From positions 124,001 through 188,000 of the forward strand of contig NW_027479034.1 of assembly GCF_051014685.1 (NCBI RefSeq): a stretch of DNA of 64,000 nt, in the 5' to 3' direction. Positions 37,420 through 51,269 of the stretch are shown here, one piece after another. The stretch is from Ptiloglossa arizonensis. Taxonomy: Eukaryota > Arthropoda > Insecta > Hymenoptera > Colletidae. Position 1 is the first letter of the stretch, and every line of letters begins with the position of its first letter. The notes below the pieces were generated by a model. That model saw nothing but the letters and a program-made list of their open reading frames with translations, searched no databases and was not told where the DNA came from. Made by a program: the position numbers and the translations under genes.

Positions 37420-39540
37420 CGCGAGATATGGCAGTTTGGAGATAAGAATCGCTTGAGAAACTCAAAATTTTCGCAGTTCTGATGCTCGAAACGAATGACT
37501 AGAACGGCCTAGGGGAGAAGTACGCATACAGTTGTAATCGGGCGAGTTTCTACTTTCAGATGCAACAGAAATTTTGCGGATTGGTCGATCCGTTCGTGAG
37601 ATATGGCAGTTTGGAAGTAAGAAACGCTTGAGAAACTCAAAATTTTCGCAGTTCTGATGCTCGAAACGAATAACTGGGACGGCCTAGGGGAAAACTACAC
37701 ATACCGTTGTAATCGGACGAGTTTCTACTTTCAGATGCAACAGAAATTTTGCGGATTGGTCAATCCGTTCGCGAGATATGGCAGTTTGGAGATAAGAATC
37801 GCTTGAGAAACTCAAAATTTTCGCAGTTCTGATGCTCGAAACGTATGACTAGAACGGCCTAGGGGAGAAGTACGCATACCGTTGTAATCGGTCGAGATTC
37901 TACTTTCAGATGCAACAGAAATTTTGCGGATTGGTCAATCCGTTCGCGAGATAAAGCCGTTTGGAGGTAAGAAACGCTTGAGAAACTCAAAATTTTCGCA
38001 GTTCTGATGCTCGAAACGAATGACTAGAACGGCCTAGGGGAGAAGTACGCATACCGTTGTAATCGGGCGAGTTTCTACTCTCAGATGCAACAGAAATTTT
38101 GCGGATTGGTCAATCCGTTCGCGAGATATGGCCGTTTGGATGTAAGAAACGCTTTAGAAACTCAAAATTTTCGCAGTTCTGATGCTCGAAACGAATAAGT
38201 AGAACGGCCTAGGGGAAAACTACACATACCGTTGTAATCGGGCGAGTTTCTACTTTCAGATGCAATAGAAATTTTGCGGATTGGTCAATCCGTTCGCGAG
38301 ATGTGGCAGTTTGGATGTAAGAAACGCTTGAGAAACTCAAAATTTTCGCAGTTATGATGCTCGAAACGAGTAACTAGAACGGCCTAGGGGAAAAGTACGG
38401 ATACCGTTGTAATCGGGCGAGTTTCTACTTTCAGATGCAACAAAAATTTTGCGGATTGATCAATCCGTTCGCGAGATATGGCAGTTTGGAGATAAGAAAC
38501 GCTTGAGAACCTCAAAATTTTCGCAGTTCTGGTGCTCGAAACGAATGACTAGAACGGCCTAGGGGAGAAGTACGCATACATTTGTAATCGGGCGAGTTTC
38601 TACTTTCAAATGCAACAGAAATTTTGCGGATTGGTCAATCCGTTCACGAGATATGGCAGTTTGGAGGTAAGAAACGCTTGAGAAACTCAAAATTTTCGCA
38701 GTTCTGATGCTCGAAACGAATAACTGGAACGGCCTAGGGGAAAACTACACATACCGTTGTAATCGGACGAGTTTCTACTTTCAGATGCAACAGAAATTTT
38801 GCGGATTGGTCAATCCGTTCGTGAGATATGGCAGTTTGGAGATAAGAAACGCTTGAGAAACTCAAAATTTTCGCAGTTCTGATGCTCGAAACGAATGACT
38901 AGAACGGCCTAGGGGAGAAGTACGCATACCGTAGTAATCGGGCGAGTTTCTACTTTCAGATGCAACAGAAATTTTGCGGATTGGTCAATCCATTCGCGAG
39001 ATATGGCAGTTTGGAGATAAGAATCGCTTGAGAAACTCAAAATTTTCGCAGTTCTGATGCTCGAAACGAATGACTAGAACGGCCTAGGGGAGAAGTACGC
39101 ATACAGTTGTAATCGGGCGAGTTTCTACTTTCAGATGCAACAGAAATTTTGCGGATTGGTCGATCCGTTCGTGAGATATGGCAGTTTGGAAGTAAGAAAC
39201 GCTTGAGAAACTCAAAATTTTCGCAGTTCTGATGCTCGAAACGAATAACTGGAACGGCCTAGGGGAAAACTACACATACCGTTGTAATCGGACGAGTTTC
39301 TACTTTCAGATGCAACAGAAATTTTGCGGATTGGTCAATCCGTTCGCGAGATATGGCAGTTTGGAGATAAGAATCGCTTGAGAAACTCAAAATTTTCGCA
39401 GTTCTGATGCTCGAAACGTATGACTAGAACGGCCTAGGGGAGAAGTACGCATACCGTTGTAATCGGTCGAGATTCTACTTTCAGATGAAACAGAAATTTT
39501 GCGGATTGGTCAATCCGTTCGCGAGATATGGCCGTTTGGA
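37420..39540 (+). repeat. Segment duplicated 9 monomers downstream (1,575 bp)
   Basis: About 37,420-37,965 matches 38,995-39,540 at an offset of 1,575 bp. It includes the ordered ACGTATGAC and CGGTCGAGATTC markers. Differences include TAACTGGGAC near 37,676, GATAAAGCCG near 37,953 and CAGATGAAACAG near 39,486. The intervening monomers (37,966-38,994) are ordinary array sequence. Confidence 0.65.
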
Positions 39541-39556
39541 TGTAAGAAACGCTTTA

Positions 39557-42500
39557 GAAACTCAAAATTTTCGCAGTTCTGATGCTCGAAACGAATAAGT
39601 AGAACGGCCTAGGGGAAAACTACACATACCGTTGTAATCGGGCGAGTTTCTACTTTCAGATGCAATAGAAATTTTGCGGATTGGTCAATCCGTTCGCGAG
39701 ATGTGGCAGTTTGGATGTAAGAAACGCTTGAGAAACTGAAAATTTTCGCAATTATGATGCTCGAAACGAGTAACTAGAACGGCCTAGGGGAAAAGTACGG
39801 ATACCGTTGTAATCGGGCGAGTTTCTACTTTCAGATGCAACAAAAATTTTGCGGATTGATCAATCCGTTCGCGAGATATGGCAGTTTGGAGATAAGAAAC
39901 GCTTGAGAACCTCAAAATTTTCGCAGTTCTGATGCTCGAAACGAATGACTAGAACGGCCTAGGGGAGAAGTACGCATACAGTTGTAATCGGGAGAGTTTC
40001 TATTTTCAGATGCAACAGAAATTTTGCGGATTGGTCAATCCGTTCGCGAGATATGGCAGTTTGGAGATAAGAATCGCTTGAGAAACTCAAAATTTTCGCA
40101 GTTCTGATGCTCGAAACGAATAAGTAGAACGGACTAGGGGAAAACTATACATACCGTTGTAATCGGGCGAGTTTCTACTTTCAGATGCAATAGAAATTTT
40201 GAGGATTGGTCAATCCGTTCGCGAGATATGGCAGTTTGGAGGTAAGAAACGCTTGAGAAACTCAAAATTTTCGCAGTTCTGATGCTCGAAACGAATAACT
40301 GGAACGGCCGAGGTGAAAACTACACATACCGTTGTAATCGGGTGAGTTTCTACTTTCAGATGCAACAGAAATTTTGCGGATTGGTCAATCCGTTCGCGAG
40401 ATGTGGCAGTTTGGATGTAAGAAACGCTTGAGAAACTCAAAATTTTCGCAATTATGATGCTCGAAACGAGTAACTAGAACGGCCTAGGGGAAAAGTACGG
40501 ATACCGTTGTAATCGGGCGAGTTTCTACTTTCAGATGCAACAGAAATTTTGCGGATTGGTCAATCCGTTCGCGAGATATGGCCGTTTGGATGTAAGAAAC
40601 GCTTTAGAAACTCAAAATTTTCGCAGTTCTGATGCTCGAAACGAATGACTAGAACGGCCTAGGGGAGAAGTACGCATACCGTTGTAATCGGGCGAGTTTC
40701 TACTTTCAGATGCAACAGAAATTTTGCGGATTGGTCAATCCGTTCGCGAGATATGGCAGTTTGGAGGTAAGAAACACTTGAGAAACTCAAAATTTTCGCA
40801 GTTCTGATGCTCGAAACGAATGACTAGAACGGCCTAGGGGAGAAGTACGCATACAGTTGTAATCGGGCGAGTTTCTACTTTCAGATGCAACAGAAATTTT
40901 GCGGATTGGTCGATCCGTTCGCGAGATATGGCAGTTTGGAAGTAAGAAACGCTTTAGAAACTCAAAATTTTCGCAGTTCTGATGCTCGAAACCAATAACT
41001 GGAACGGCCTAGGGGAAAACTACTCATACCGTTGTAATCGGACGAGTTTCTACTTTCAGATGCAACAGAAATTTTGCGGATTGGTCAATCCGTTCGCGAG
41101 ATATGGCAGTTTGGAGATAAGAATCGCTTGAGAAACTCAAAATTTTCGCATTTCTGATGCTCGAAACGAATGTCTATAACGGCCTAGAGGAGAAGTACGC
41201 ATACCGTTGTAATCGGGCGAGATTCTACTTTCAGATGCAACAGAAATTTTGCGGATTGGTCAATCCGTTCGCGAGATATGGCCGTTTGGATGTAAGAAAC
41301 GCTTTAGAAACTCAAAATTTTCGCAGTTCTGATGCTCGAAACGAATGACTAGAACGGCCTAGGGGAGAAGTACGCATACCGTTGTAATCGGGCGAGTTTC
41401 TACTTTCAGATGCAACAGAAATTTTGCGGATTGGTCGATCCGTTCGCGAGATATGGCAGTTTGGAGGTAAGAAACGTTTTAGAAACTCAAAATTTTCGCA
41501 GTTCTGATGCTCGAAACGAATGACTGGAACGGCCTAGGGGAAAACTACACATACCGTTGTAATCGGACGAGTTTCTACTTTCAGATGCAACAGAAATTTT
41601 GCGGATTGGTCAATCCGTTCGCGAGATATGGCAGTTTGGAGATAAGAATCGCTTGAGAAACTCAAAATTTTCGCAGTTCTGATGCTCGAAACGAATAAGT
41701 AGAACGGCCTAGGGGAAAACTACACATACCGTTGTAATCGGGCGAGTTTCTACTTTCAGATGCAATAGAAATTTTGCGGATTGGTCAATCCGTTCGCGAG
41801 ATGTGGCAGTTTGGATGTAAGAAACGCTTGAGAAACTGAAAATTTTCGCAATTATGATGCTCGAAACGAGTAACTAGAACGGCCTAGGGGAAAAGTACGG
41901 ATACCGTTGTAATCGGGCGAGTTTCTACTTTCAGATGCAACAAAAATTTTGCGGATTGATCAATCCGTTCGCGAGATATGGCAGTTTGGAGATAAGAAAC
42001 GCTTGAGAACCTCAAAATTTTCGCAGTTCTGATGCTCGAAACGAATGACTAGAACGGCCTAGGGGAGAAGTACGCATACAGTTGTAATCGGGAGAGTTTC
42101 TATTTTCAGATGCAACAGAAATTTTGCGGATTGGTCAATCCGTTCGCGAGATATGGCAGTTTGGAGATAAGAATCGCTTGAGAAACTCAAAACTTTCGCA
42201 GTTCTGATGCACGAAACGAATAAGTAGAACGGACTAGGGGAAAACTATACATACCGTTGTAATCGGGCGAGTTTCTACTTTCAGATGCAATAGAAATTTT
42301 GAGGATTGGTCAATCCGTTCGCGAGATATGGCAGTTTGGAGGTAAGAAACGCTTGAGAAACTCAAAATTTTCGCAGTTCTGATGCTCGAAACGAATAACT
42401 GGAACGGCCTAGGTGAAAACTACACATACCGTTGTAATCGGGTGAGTTTCTACTTTCAGATGCAACAGAAATTTTGCGGATTGGTCAATCCGTTCGCGAG

Positions 42501-43622
42501 ATGTGGCAGTTTGGATGTAAGAAACGCTTGAGAAACTCAAAATTTTCGCAATTATGATGCTCGAAACGAGTAACTAGAACGGCCTAGGGGAAAAGTACGG
42601 ATACCGTTGTAATCGGGCGAGTTTCTACTTTCACATGCAACAGAAATTTTGCGGATTGGTCAATCCGTTCGCGAGATATGGCAGTTTGGAGGTAAGAAAC
42701 ACTTGAGAAACTCAAAATTTTCGCAGTTCTGATGCTCGAAACGAATGACTAGAACGGCCTAGGGGAGAAGTACGCATACAGTTGTAATCGGGCGAGTTTC
42801 TACTTTCAGATGCAACAGAAATTTTGCGGATTGGTCGATCCGTTCGCGAGATATGGCAGTTTGGAAGTAAGAAACGCTTTAGAAACTCAAAATTTTCGCA
42901 GTTCTGATGCTCGAAACCAATAACTGGAACGGCCTAGGGGAAAACTACTCATACCGTTGTAATCGGACGAGTTTCTACTTTCAGATGCAACAGAAATTTT
43001 GCGGATTGGTCAATCCGTTCGCGAGATATGGCAGTTTGGATATAAGAATCGCTTGAGAAACTCAAAATTTTCGCATTTCTGATGCTCGAAACGAATGTCT
43101 ATAACGGCCTAGAGGAGAAGTACGCATACCGTTGTAATCGGGCGAGATTCTACTTTCAGATGCAACAGAAATTTTGCGGATTGGTCAATCCGTTCGCGAG
43201 ATATGGCCGTTTGGATGTAAGAAACGCTTTAGAAACTCAAAATTTTCGCAGTTCTGATGCTCGAAACGAATGACTAGAACGGCCTAGGGGAGAAGTACGC
43301 ATACCGTTGTAATCGGGCGAGTTTCTACTTTCAGATGCAACAGAAATTTTGCGGATTGGTCGATCCGTTCGCGAGATATGGCAGTTTGGAGGTAGGAAAC
43401 GTTTTAGAAACTCAAAATTTTCGCAGTTCTGATGCTCGAAACCAATAACTGGAACGGCCTAGGGGAAAACTACACATACCGTTGTAATCGGACGAGTTTC
43501 TACTTTCAGATGCAACAGAAATTTTGCGGATTGGTCAATCCGTTCGCGAGATATGGCAGTTTGGAGATAAGAATCGCTTGAGAAACTCAAAATTTTCGCA
43601 GTTCTGATGCTCGAAACGAATG
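39557..43622 (+). repeat. 12-monomer tandem duplication; second copy lost one monomer
   Basis: From 39,557 the sequence matches 41,657 onward at an offset of 2,100 bp (12 monomers), sharing GAAACTGAAAATTTTC (39,735 and 41,835), TTCTATTTTCAG, GGACTAGGGG (40,132 and 42,232) and GGTGAAAACTAC. From about 40,720 to 41,697 the match continues at 1,925 bp (11 monomers) to 43,622, so the second copy lacks one monomer near 42,640. Differences include GGCCGAGGTG near 40,308 and TGCACGAAAC near 42,209. The segment overlaps the start of the large duplicated block at 42,781. Confidence 0.85.
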
Positions 43623-44460
43623 ACTAGAACGGCCTAGGGGAGAAGTACGCATACAGTTGTAATCGGGCGAGTTTCTACTTTCAGATGCAACAGAAATTTT
43701 GCGGATTGGTCGATCCGTTCGCGAGATATGGCTGTTTGGATGTATGAAACGCTTTAGAAACTCAAAATTTTCGCAGTTCTGATGCTCGAAACGAATAAGT
43801 AGAACGGCCTAGGGGAAAACTACACATACCGTTGTAATCGGGCGAGTTTCTACTTTCAGATGCAATAGAAATTTTGCGGATTGGTCAATCCGTTCGCGAG
43901 ATGTGGCAGTTTGGATGTAAGAAACGCTTGAGAAACTCAAAATTTTCTCAGTTCTGATGCTCGAAACGAATAACTGGAACGGCCTAGGGGAGAAGTACGC
44001 ATACCGTTGTAATCGGGCGAGTTTCTACTTTCAGATGCAACAAAAATTTTGCGGATTGATCAATCCGTTCGCGAGATATGGCAGTTTGGAGATAAGAAAC
44101 GCTTGAGAACCTCAAAATTTTCGCAGTTCTGATGCTCGAAACGAATAACTGGAACGGCCTAGGGGAAAACTACACATACCGTTGTAATCGGACGAGTTTC
44201 TACTTTCAGATGCAACAGAAATTTTGCGGATTGGTCAATCCGTTCGCGAGATATGGCAGTTTGGAGATAAGAATCGCTTGAGAAACTCAAAATTTTCGCA
44301 GTTCTGATGCTCGAAACGAATGACTAGAACGGCCTAGGGGAAAACTACACATACCGTTGTAATCGGACGAGTTTCTACTTTCAGATGCAACAGAAATTTT
44401 GCGGATTGGTCGATCAGTTCGCGAGATATGGCCGTTTGGAGGTAAGAAACGCTTGAGAAA

Positions 44461-47085
44461 CTCAAAATTTTCGCAGTTCTGATGCTCGAAACGAATAACT
44501 GGAACGGCCTAGGGGAAAACTACATATACCGTTGTAATCGGGCGAGTTTCTACTTTCAGATGCAACAGAAATTTTGCGGATTGGTCAATCCGTTCGCGAG
44601 ATATGGCTGTTTGGATGTAAGAAACGCTTTAGAAACTCAAAATTTTCGCAGTTCTGATGCTCGAAACGAATAAGTAGAACGGCCTAGGGGAAAACTACAC
44701 ATACCGTTGTAATCGGGCGAGTTTCTACTTTCAGATGCAATAGAAATTTTGCGGATTGGTCAATCCGTTCGCGAGATGTGGCAGTTTGGATGTAAGAAAC
44801 GCTTGAGAAACTCAAAATTTTCTCAGTTCTGATGCTCGAAACGAATAACTGGAACGGCCTAGGGGAGAAGTACGCATACCGTTGTAATCGGGCGAGTTTC
44901 TACTTTCAGATGCAACAAAAATTTTGCGGATTGGTCAATCCGTTCGCGAGATATGGCAGTTTGGAGATAAGAATCGCTTGAGAAACTCAAAATTTTCGCA
45001 GTTCTGATGCTCGAAACGAATGACTAGAACGGCCTAGGGGAAAACTACACATACCGTTGTAATCGGACGAGTTTCTACTTTCAGATGCAACAGAAATTTT
45101 GCGGATTGGTCGATCAGTTCGCGAGATATGGCCGTTTGGAGGTAAGAAACGCTTGAGAAACTCAAAATTTTCGCAGTTCTGATGCTCGAAACGAATAACT
45201 GGAACGGCCTAGGGGAAAACTACATATACCGTTGTAATCGGGCGAGTTTCTACTTTCAGATGCAACAGAAATTTTGCGGATTGGTCAATCCGTTCGCGAG
45301 ATATGGCTGTTTGGATGTAAGAAACGCTTTAGAAACTCAAAATTTTCGCAGTTCTGATGCTCGAAACGAATAAGTAGAACGGCCTAGGGGAAAACTACAC
45401 ATACCGTTGTAATCGGGCGAGTTTCTACTTTCAGATGCAATAGAAATTTTGCGGATTGGTCAATCCGTTCGCGAGATGTGGCAGTTTGGATGTAAGAAAC
45501 GCTTGAGAAACTCAAAATTTTCTCAGTTCTGATGCTCGAAACGAATAACTGGAACGGCCTAGGGGAGAAGTACGCATACCGTTGTAATCGGGCGGGTTTC
45601 TACTTTCAGATGCAACAAAAATTTTGCGGATTGATCAATCCGTTCGCGAGATATGGCAGTTTGGAGATAAGAAACGCTTGAGAACCTCAAAATTTTCGCA
45701 GTTCTGATGCTCGAAACGAATAACTGGAACGGCCTAGGGGAAAACTACACATACCGTTGTAATCGGACGAGTTTCTACTTTCAGATGCAACAGAAATTTT
45801 GCGGATTGGTCAGTCCGTTCGCGAGATATGGCAGTTTGGAGATAAGAATCGCTTGAGAAACTCAAAATTTTCGCAGTTCTGATGCTCGAAACGAATGACT
45901 AGAACGGCCTAGGGGAAAACTACACATACCGTTGTAATCGGACGAGATTCTACTTTCAGATGCAACAGAAATTTTGCGGATTGGTCGATCCGTTCGCGAG
46001 ATATGGCAGTTTGGAAGTAAGAAACGCTTGAGAAACTCAAAATTTTCGCAGTTCTGATGCTCGAAACGAATAAGTAGAACGGCCTAGGGGAAAACTACAC
46101 ATACCGTTGTAATCGGACGAGTTTCTACTTTCAGATGCAATAGAAATTTTGCGGATTGGTCAATCCGTTCGCGAGATGTGGCAGTTTGGATGTAAGAAAC
46201 GCTTGAGAAACTCAAAATTTTCGCAGTTCTGATGCTCGAAACGAATAACTGGAACGGCCTAGGGGAGAAGTACGCATACCGTTGTAATCGGGCGAGTTTC
46301 TACTTTCAGATGCAACAAAAATTTTGCGGATTGATCAATCCGTTCGCGAGATATGGCAGTTTGGAGATAAGAAACGCTTGAGAACCTCAAAATTTTCGCA
46401 GTTCTGATGCTCGAAACGAATAACTGGAACGGCCTAGGGGAAAACTACACACACCGTTGTAATCGGACGAGTTTCTACTTTCAGATGCAACAGAAATTCT
46501 GCGGATTGGTCAATCCGTTCGCGAGATATGGCAGTTTGGAGATAAGGATCGCTTGAGAAACTCAAAATTTTCGCAGTTCTGATGCTCGAAACGAATGACT
46601 AGAACGGCCTAGGGGAAAACTACACATACCGTTGTAATCGGACGAGTTTCTACTTTCAGATGCAACAGAAATTTTGCGGATTGGTCGATCCGTTCGCGAG
46701 ATATGGCAGTTTGGAAGTAAGAAACGCTTGAGAAACTCAAAATTTTCGCAGTTCTGATGCTCGAAACGAATAAGTAGAACGGCCTAGGGGAAAACTACAC
46801 ATACCGTTGTAATCGGACGAGTTTCTACTTTCAGATGCAATAGAAATTTTGCGGATTGGTCAATCCGTTCGCGAGATGTGGCAGTTTGGATGTAAGAATC
46901 GCTTGAGAAACTCAAAATTTTCGCAGTTCTGATGCTCGAAACGAATAACTGGAACGGCCTAGGGGAGAAGTACGCATACCGTTGTAATCGGGCGAGTTTC
47001 TACTATCAGATGCAACAAAAATTTTGCGGATTGATCAATCCGTTCGCGAGATATGGCAGTTTGGAGATAAGAAACGCTTGAGAAC
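44461..47085 (+). repeat. 15-monomer unit (2,625 bp), first of two in tandem
   Basis: 44,461-47,149 matches 47,086-49,774 at an offset of 2,625 bp, and both match 54,086-56,774. Ordered markers are TACATATACCG, AATTTTCTCAG, GGTCGATCAGTTC, TTGGTCAGTCCG, TACACACACCG with AAATTCTGCGG, GATAAGGATCGC and TACTATCAG. GGCGGGTTTC near 45,594 is private to this unit. The right boundary is the T/C difference at 47,150/49,775. Confidence 0.9.
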
Positions 47086-49774
47086 CTCAAAATTTTCGCA
47101 GTTCTGATGCTCGAAACGAATAACTGGAACGGCCTAGGGGAAAACTACATATACCGTTGTAATCGGGCGAGTTTCTACTTTCAGATGCAACAGAAATTTT
47201 GCGGATTGGTCAATCCGTTCGCGAGATATGGCTGTTTGGATGTAAGAAACGCTTTAGAAACTCAAAATTTTCGCAGTTCTGATGCTCGAAACGAATAAGT
47301 AGAACGGCCTAGGGGAAAACTACACATACCGTTGTAATCGGGCGAGTTTCTACTTTCAGATGCAATAGAAATTTTGCGGATTGGTCAATCCGTTCGCGAG
47401 ATGTGGCAGTTTGGATGTAAGAAACGCTTGAGAAACTCAAAATTTTCTCAGTTCTGATGCTCGAAACGAATAACTGGAACGGCCTAGGGGAGAAGTACGC
47501 ATACCGTTGTAATCGGGCGAGTTTCTACTTTCAGATGCAACAAAAATTTTGCGGATTGGTCAATCCGTTCGCGAGATATGGCAGTTTGGAGATAAGAATC
47601 GCTTGAGAAACTCAAAATTTTCGCAGTTCTGATGCTCGAAACGAATGACTAGAACGGCCTAGGGGAAAACTACACATACCGTTGTAATCGGACGAGTTTC
47701 TACTTTCAGATGCAACAGAAATTTTGCGGATTGGTCGATCAGTTCGCGAGATATGGCCGTTTGGAGGTAAGAAACGCTTGAGAAACTCAAAATTTTCGCA
47801 GTTCTGATGCTCGAAACGAATAACTGGAACGGCCTAGGGGAAAACTACATATACCGTTGTAATCGGGCGAGTTTCTACTTTCAGATGCAACAGAAATTTT
47901 GCGGATTGGTCAATCCGTTCGCGAGATATGGCTGTTTGGATGTAAGAAACGCTTTAGAAACTCAAAATTTTCGCAGTTCTGATGCTCGAAACGAATAAGT
48001 AGAACGGCCTAGGGGAAAACTACACATACCGTTGTAATCGGGCGAGTTTCTACTTTCAGATGCAATAGAAATTTTGCGGATTGGTCAATCCGTTCGCGAG
48101 ATGTGGCAGTTTGGATGTAAGAAACGCTTGAGAAACTCAAAATTTTCTCAGTTCTGATGCTCGAAACGAATAACTGGAACGGCCTAGGGGAGAAGTACGC
48201 ATACCGTTGTAATCGGGCGAGTTTCTACTTTCAGATGCAACAAAAATTTTGCGGATTGATCAATCCGTTCGCGAGATATGGCAGTTTGGAGATAAGAAAC
48301 GCTTGAGAACCTCAAAATTTTCGCAGTTCTGATGCTCGAAACGAATAACTGGAACGGCCTAGGGGAAAACTACACATACCGTTGTAATCGGACGAGTTTC
48401 TACTTTCAGATGCAACAGAAATTTTGCGGATTGGTCAGTCCGTTCGCGAGATATGGCAGTTTGGAGATAAGAATCGCTTGAGAAACTCAAAATTTTCGCA
48501 GTTCTGATGCTCGAAACGAATGACTAGAACGGCCTAGGGGAAAACTACACATACCGTTGTAATCGGACGAGATTCTACTTTCAGATGCAACAGAAATTTT
48601 GCGGATTGGTCGATCCGTTCGCGAGATATGGCAGTTTGGAAGTAAGAAACGCTTGAGAAACTCAAAATTTTCGCAGTTCTGATGCTCGAAACGAATAAGT
48701 AGAACGGCCTAGGGGAAAACTACACATACCGTTGTAATCGGACGAGTTTCTACTTTCAGATGCAATAGAAATTTTGCGGATTGGTCAATCCGTTCGCGAG
48801 ATGTGGCAGTTTGGATGTAAGAAACGCTTGAGAAACTCAAAATTTTCGCAGTTCTGATGCTCGAAACGAATAACTGGAACGGCCTAGGGGAGAAGTACGC
48901 ATACCGTTGTAATCGGGCGAGTTTCTACTTTCAGATGCAACAAAAATTTTGCGGATTGATCAATCCGTTCGCGAGATATGGCAGTTTGGAGATAAGAAAC
49001 GCTTGAGAACCTCAAAATTTTCGCAGTTCTGATGCTCGAAACGAATAACTGGAACGGCCTAGGGGAAAACTACACACACCGTTGTAATCGGACGAGTTTC
49101 TACTTTCAGATGCAACAGAAATTCTGCGGATTGGTCAATCCGTTCGCGAGATATGGCAGTTTGGAGATAAGGATCGCTTGAGAAACTCAAAATTTTCGCA
49201 GTTCTGATGCTCGAAACGAATGACTAGAACGGCCTAGGGGAAAACTACACATACCGTTGTAATCGGACGAGTTTCTACTTTCAGATGCAACAGAAATTTT
49301 GCGGATTGGTCGATCCGTTCGCGAGATATGGCAGTTTGGAAGTAAGAAACGCTTGAGAAACTCAAAATTTTCGCAGTTCTGATGCTCGAAACGAATAAGT
49401 AGAACGGCCTAGGGGAAAACTACACATACCGTTGTAATCGGACGAGTTTCTACTTTCAGATGCAATAGAAATTTTGCGGATTGGTCAATCCGTTCGCGAG
49501 ATGTGGCAGTTTGGATGTAAGAATCGCTTGAGAAACTCAAAATTTTCGCAGTTCTGATGCTCGAAACGAATAACTGGAACGGCCTAGGGGAGAAGTACGC
49601 ATACCGTTGTAATCGGGCGAGTTTCTACTATCAGATGCAACAAAAATTTTGCGGATTGATCAATCCGTTCGCGAGATATGGCAGTTTGGAGATAAGAAAC
49701 GCTTGAGAACCTCAAAATTTTCGCAGTTCTGATGCTCGAAACGAATAACTGGAACGGCCTAGGGGAAAACTACA
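47086..49774 (+). repeat. 15-monomer unit (2,625 bp), second of two in tandem
   Basis: Same ordered markers as 44,461-47,085; I saw no difference from the corresponding part of copy 2 (54,086-56,774). It runs into ordinary array at 49,775, where a TACATATACC monomer would be expected if there were a third unit. Confidence 0.88.
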
Positions 49775-51269
49775 CATACCGTTGTAATCGGACGAGTTTC
49801 TACTTTCAGATGCAACAGAAATTTTGCGGATTGGTCAATCCGTTCGCGAGATATGGCAGTTTGGAGATAAGAATCGCTTGAGAAACTCAAAATTTTCGCA
49901 GTTCTGATGCTCGAAACGAATGACTAGAACGGCCTAGGGGAAAACTACACATACCGTTGTAATCGGACGAGTTTCTACTTTCAGATGCAACAGAAATTTT
50001 GCGGATTGGTCGATCCGTTCGCGAGATATGGCAGTTTGGAAGTAAGAAACGCTTGAGAAACTCAAAATTTGCGCAGTTCTGATGCTCGAAACGAATAACT
50101 GGAACGGCCTAGGGGAAAACTACACATACCGTTGTAATCGGACGAGTTTCTACTTTCAGATGCAACAGAAATTTTGCGGATTGGTCAATCCGTTCGCGAG
50201 ATATGGCACTTTGGAGATAAGAATCGCTTGAGAAACTCAAAATTTTCGCAGTTCTGATGCTCGAAACGAATGTCTAGAACGGCCTAGGGGAGAAGTACGC
50301 ATACCGTTGTAATCGGGCGAGATTCTACTTTCAGATGCAACAGAAATTTTGCGGATTGGTCAATCCGTTCGCGAGATATGGCCGTTGGGATGTAAGAAAC
50401 GCTTTAGAAACTCAAAATTTTCGCAGTTCTGATGCTCGAAACGAATGACTAGAACGGCCTAGGGGAAAAGTACGCATACCGTTGTAATCGGGCGAGTTTC
50501 TACTTTCAGATGCAACAGAAATTTTGCGGATTGGTCGATCCGTTCGCGAGATATGGCAGTTTGGAGGTAAGAAACGTTTTTGAAACTCAAAATTTTCGCA
50601 GTTCTGATGCTCGAAACCAATAACTGGAACGGCCTAGGGGAAAACTACACATACCGTTGTAATCGGACGAGTTTCTACTTTCAGATGCAACAGAAATTTT
50701 GCGGATTGGTCAATCCGTTCGCGAGATATGGCAGTTTGGAAGTAAGAAACGCTTGAGAAACTCAAAATTTTCGCAGTTCTGATGCTCGAAACGAATAACT
50801 GGAACGGCCTAGGGGAGAAGTACGCATGCCGTTGTAATCGGGCGAGTTTCTACTTTCAGATGCAACAGAAATTTTGCGGATTGGTCGATCCGTTGGCGAG
50901 ATATGGCAGTTTGGAGGTAAGAAACGTTTTAGAAACTCAAAATTTTCGCAGTTCTGATGCTCGAAACCAATAACTGGAACGGCCTAGGGGAAAACTACAC
51001 ATACCGTTGTAATCGGACGAGTTTCTACTTTCAGATGCAACAGAAATTTCGCGGATTGGTCAATCCGTTCGCGAGATATGGCAGTTTGGAGATAAGAATC
51101 GCTTGAGAAACTCAAAATTTTCGCAGTTCTGATGCTCGAAACGAATGACTAGAACGGCCTAGGGGAGAAGTACGCATACAGTTGTAATCGGGCGAGTTTC
51201 TACTTTCAGATGCAACAGAAATTTTGCGGATTGGTCGATCCGTTCGCGAGATATGGCCGTTTGGAGATA

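Larger units (their letters stand above)
19798..39556 (+). repeat. Higher-order repeat domain marked by CGGTCGAGATTC monomers
   Basis: About 113 monomers in which a distinctive variant, AATCGGTCGAGATTC, recurs at whole-monomer distances: near 21,265, 22,667, 23,192, 23,717, 25,117, 25,467, 25,992, 27,392, 27,917, 28,441, 29,846, 30,891, 31,416, 33,866, 34,916, 35,966, 36,491, 37,891 and 39,466. Spacings of 3, 3 and 8 monomers repeat, giving a 14-monomer unit. Only two 1-bp deletions occur, near 27,942 and 32,380. This is higher-order organisation of the type known from centromeric satellites. There are no genes. Confidence 0.85.
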
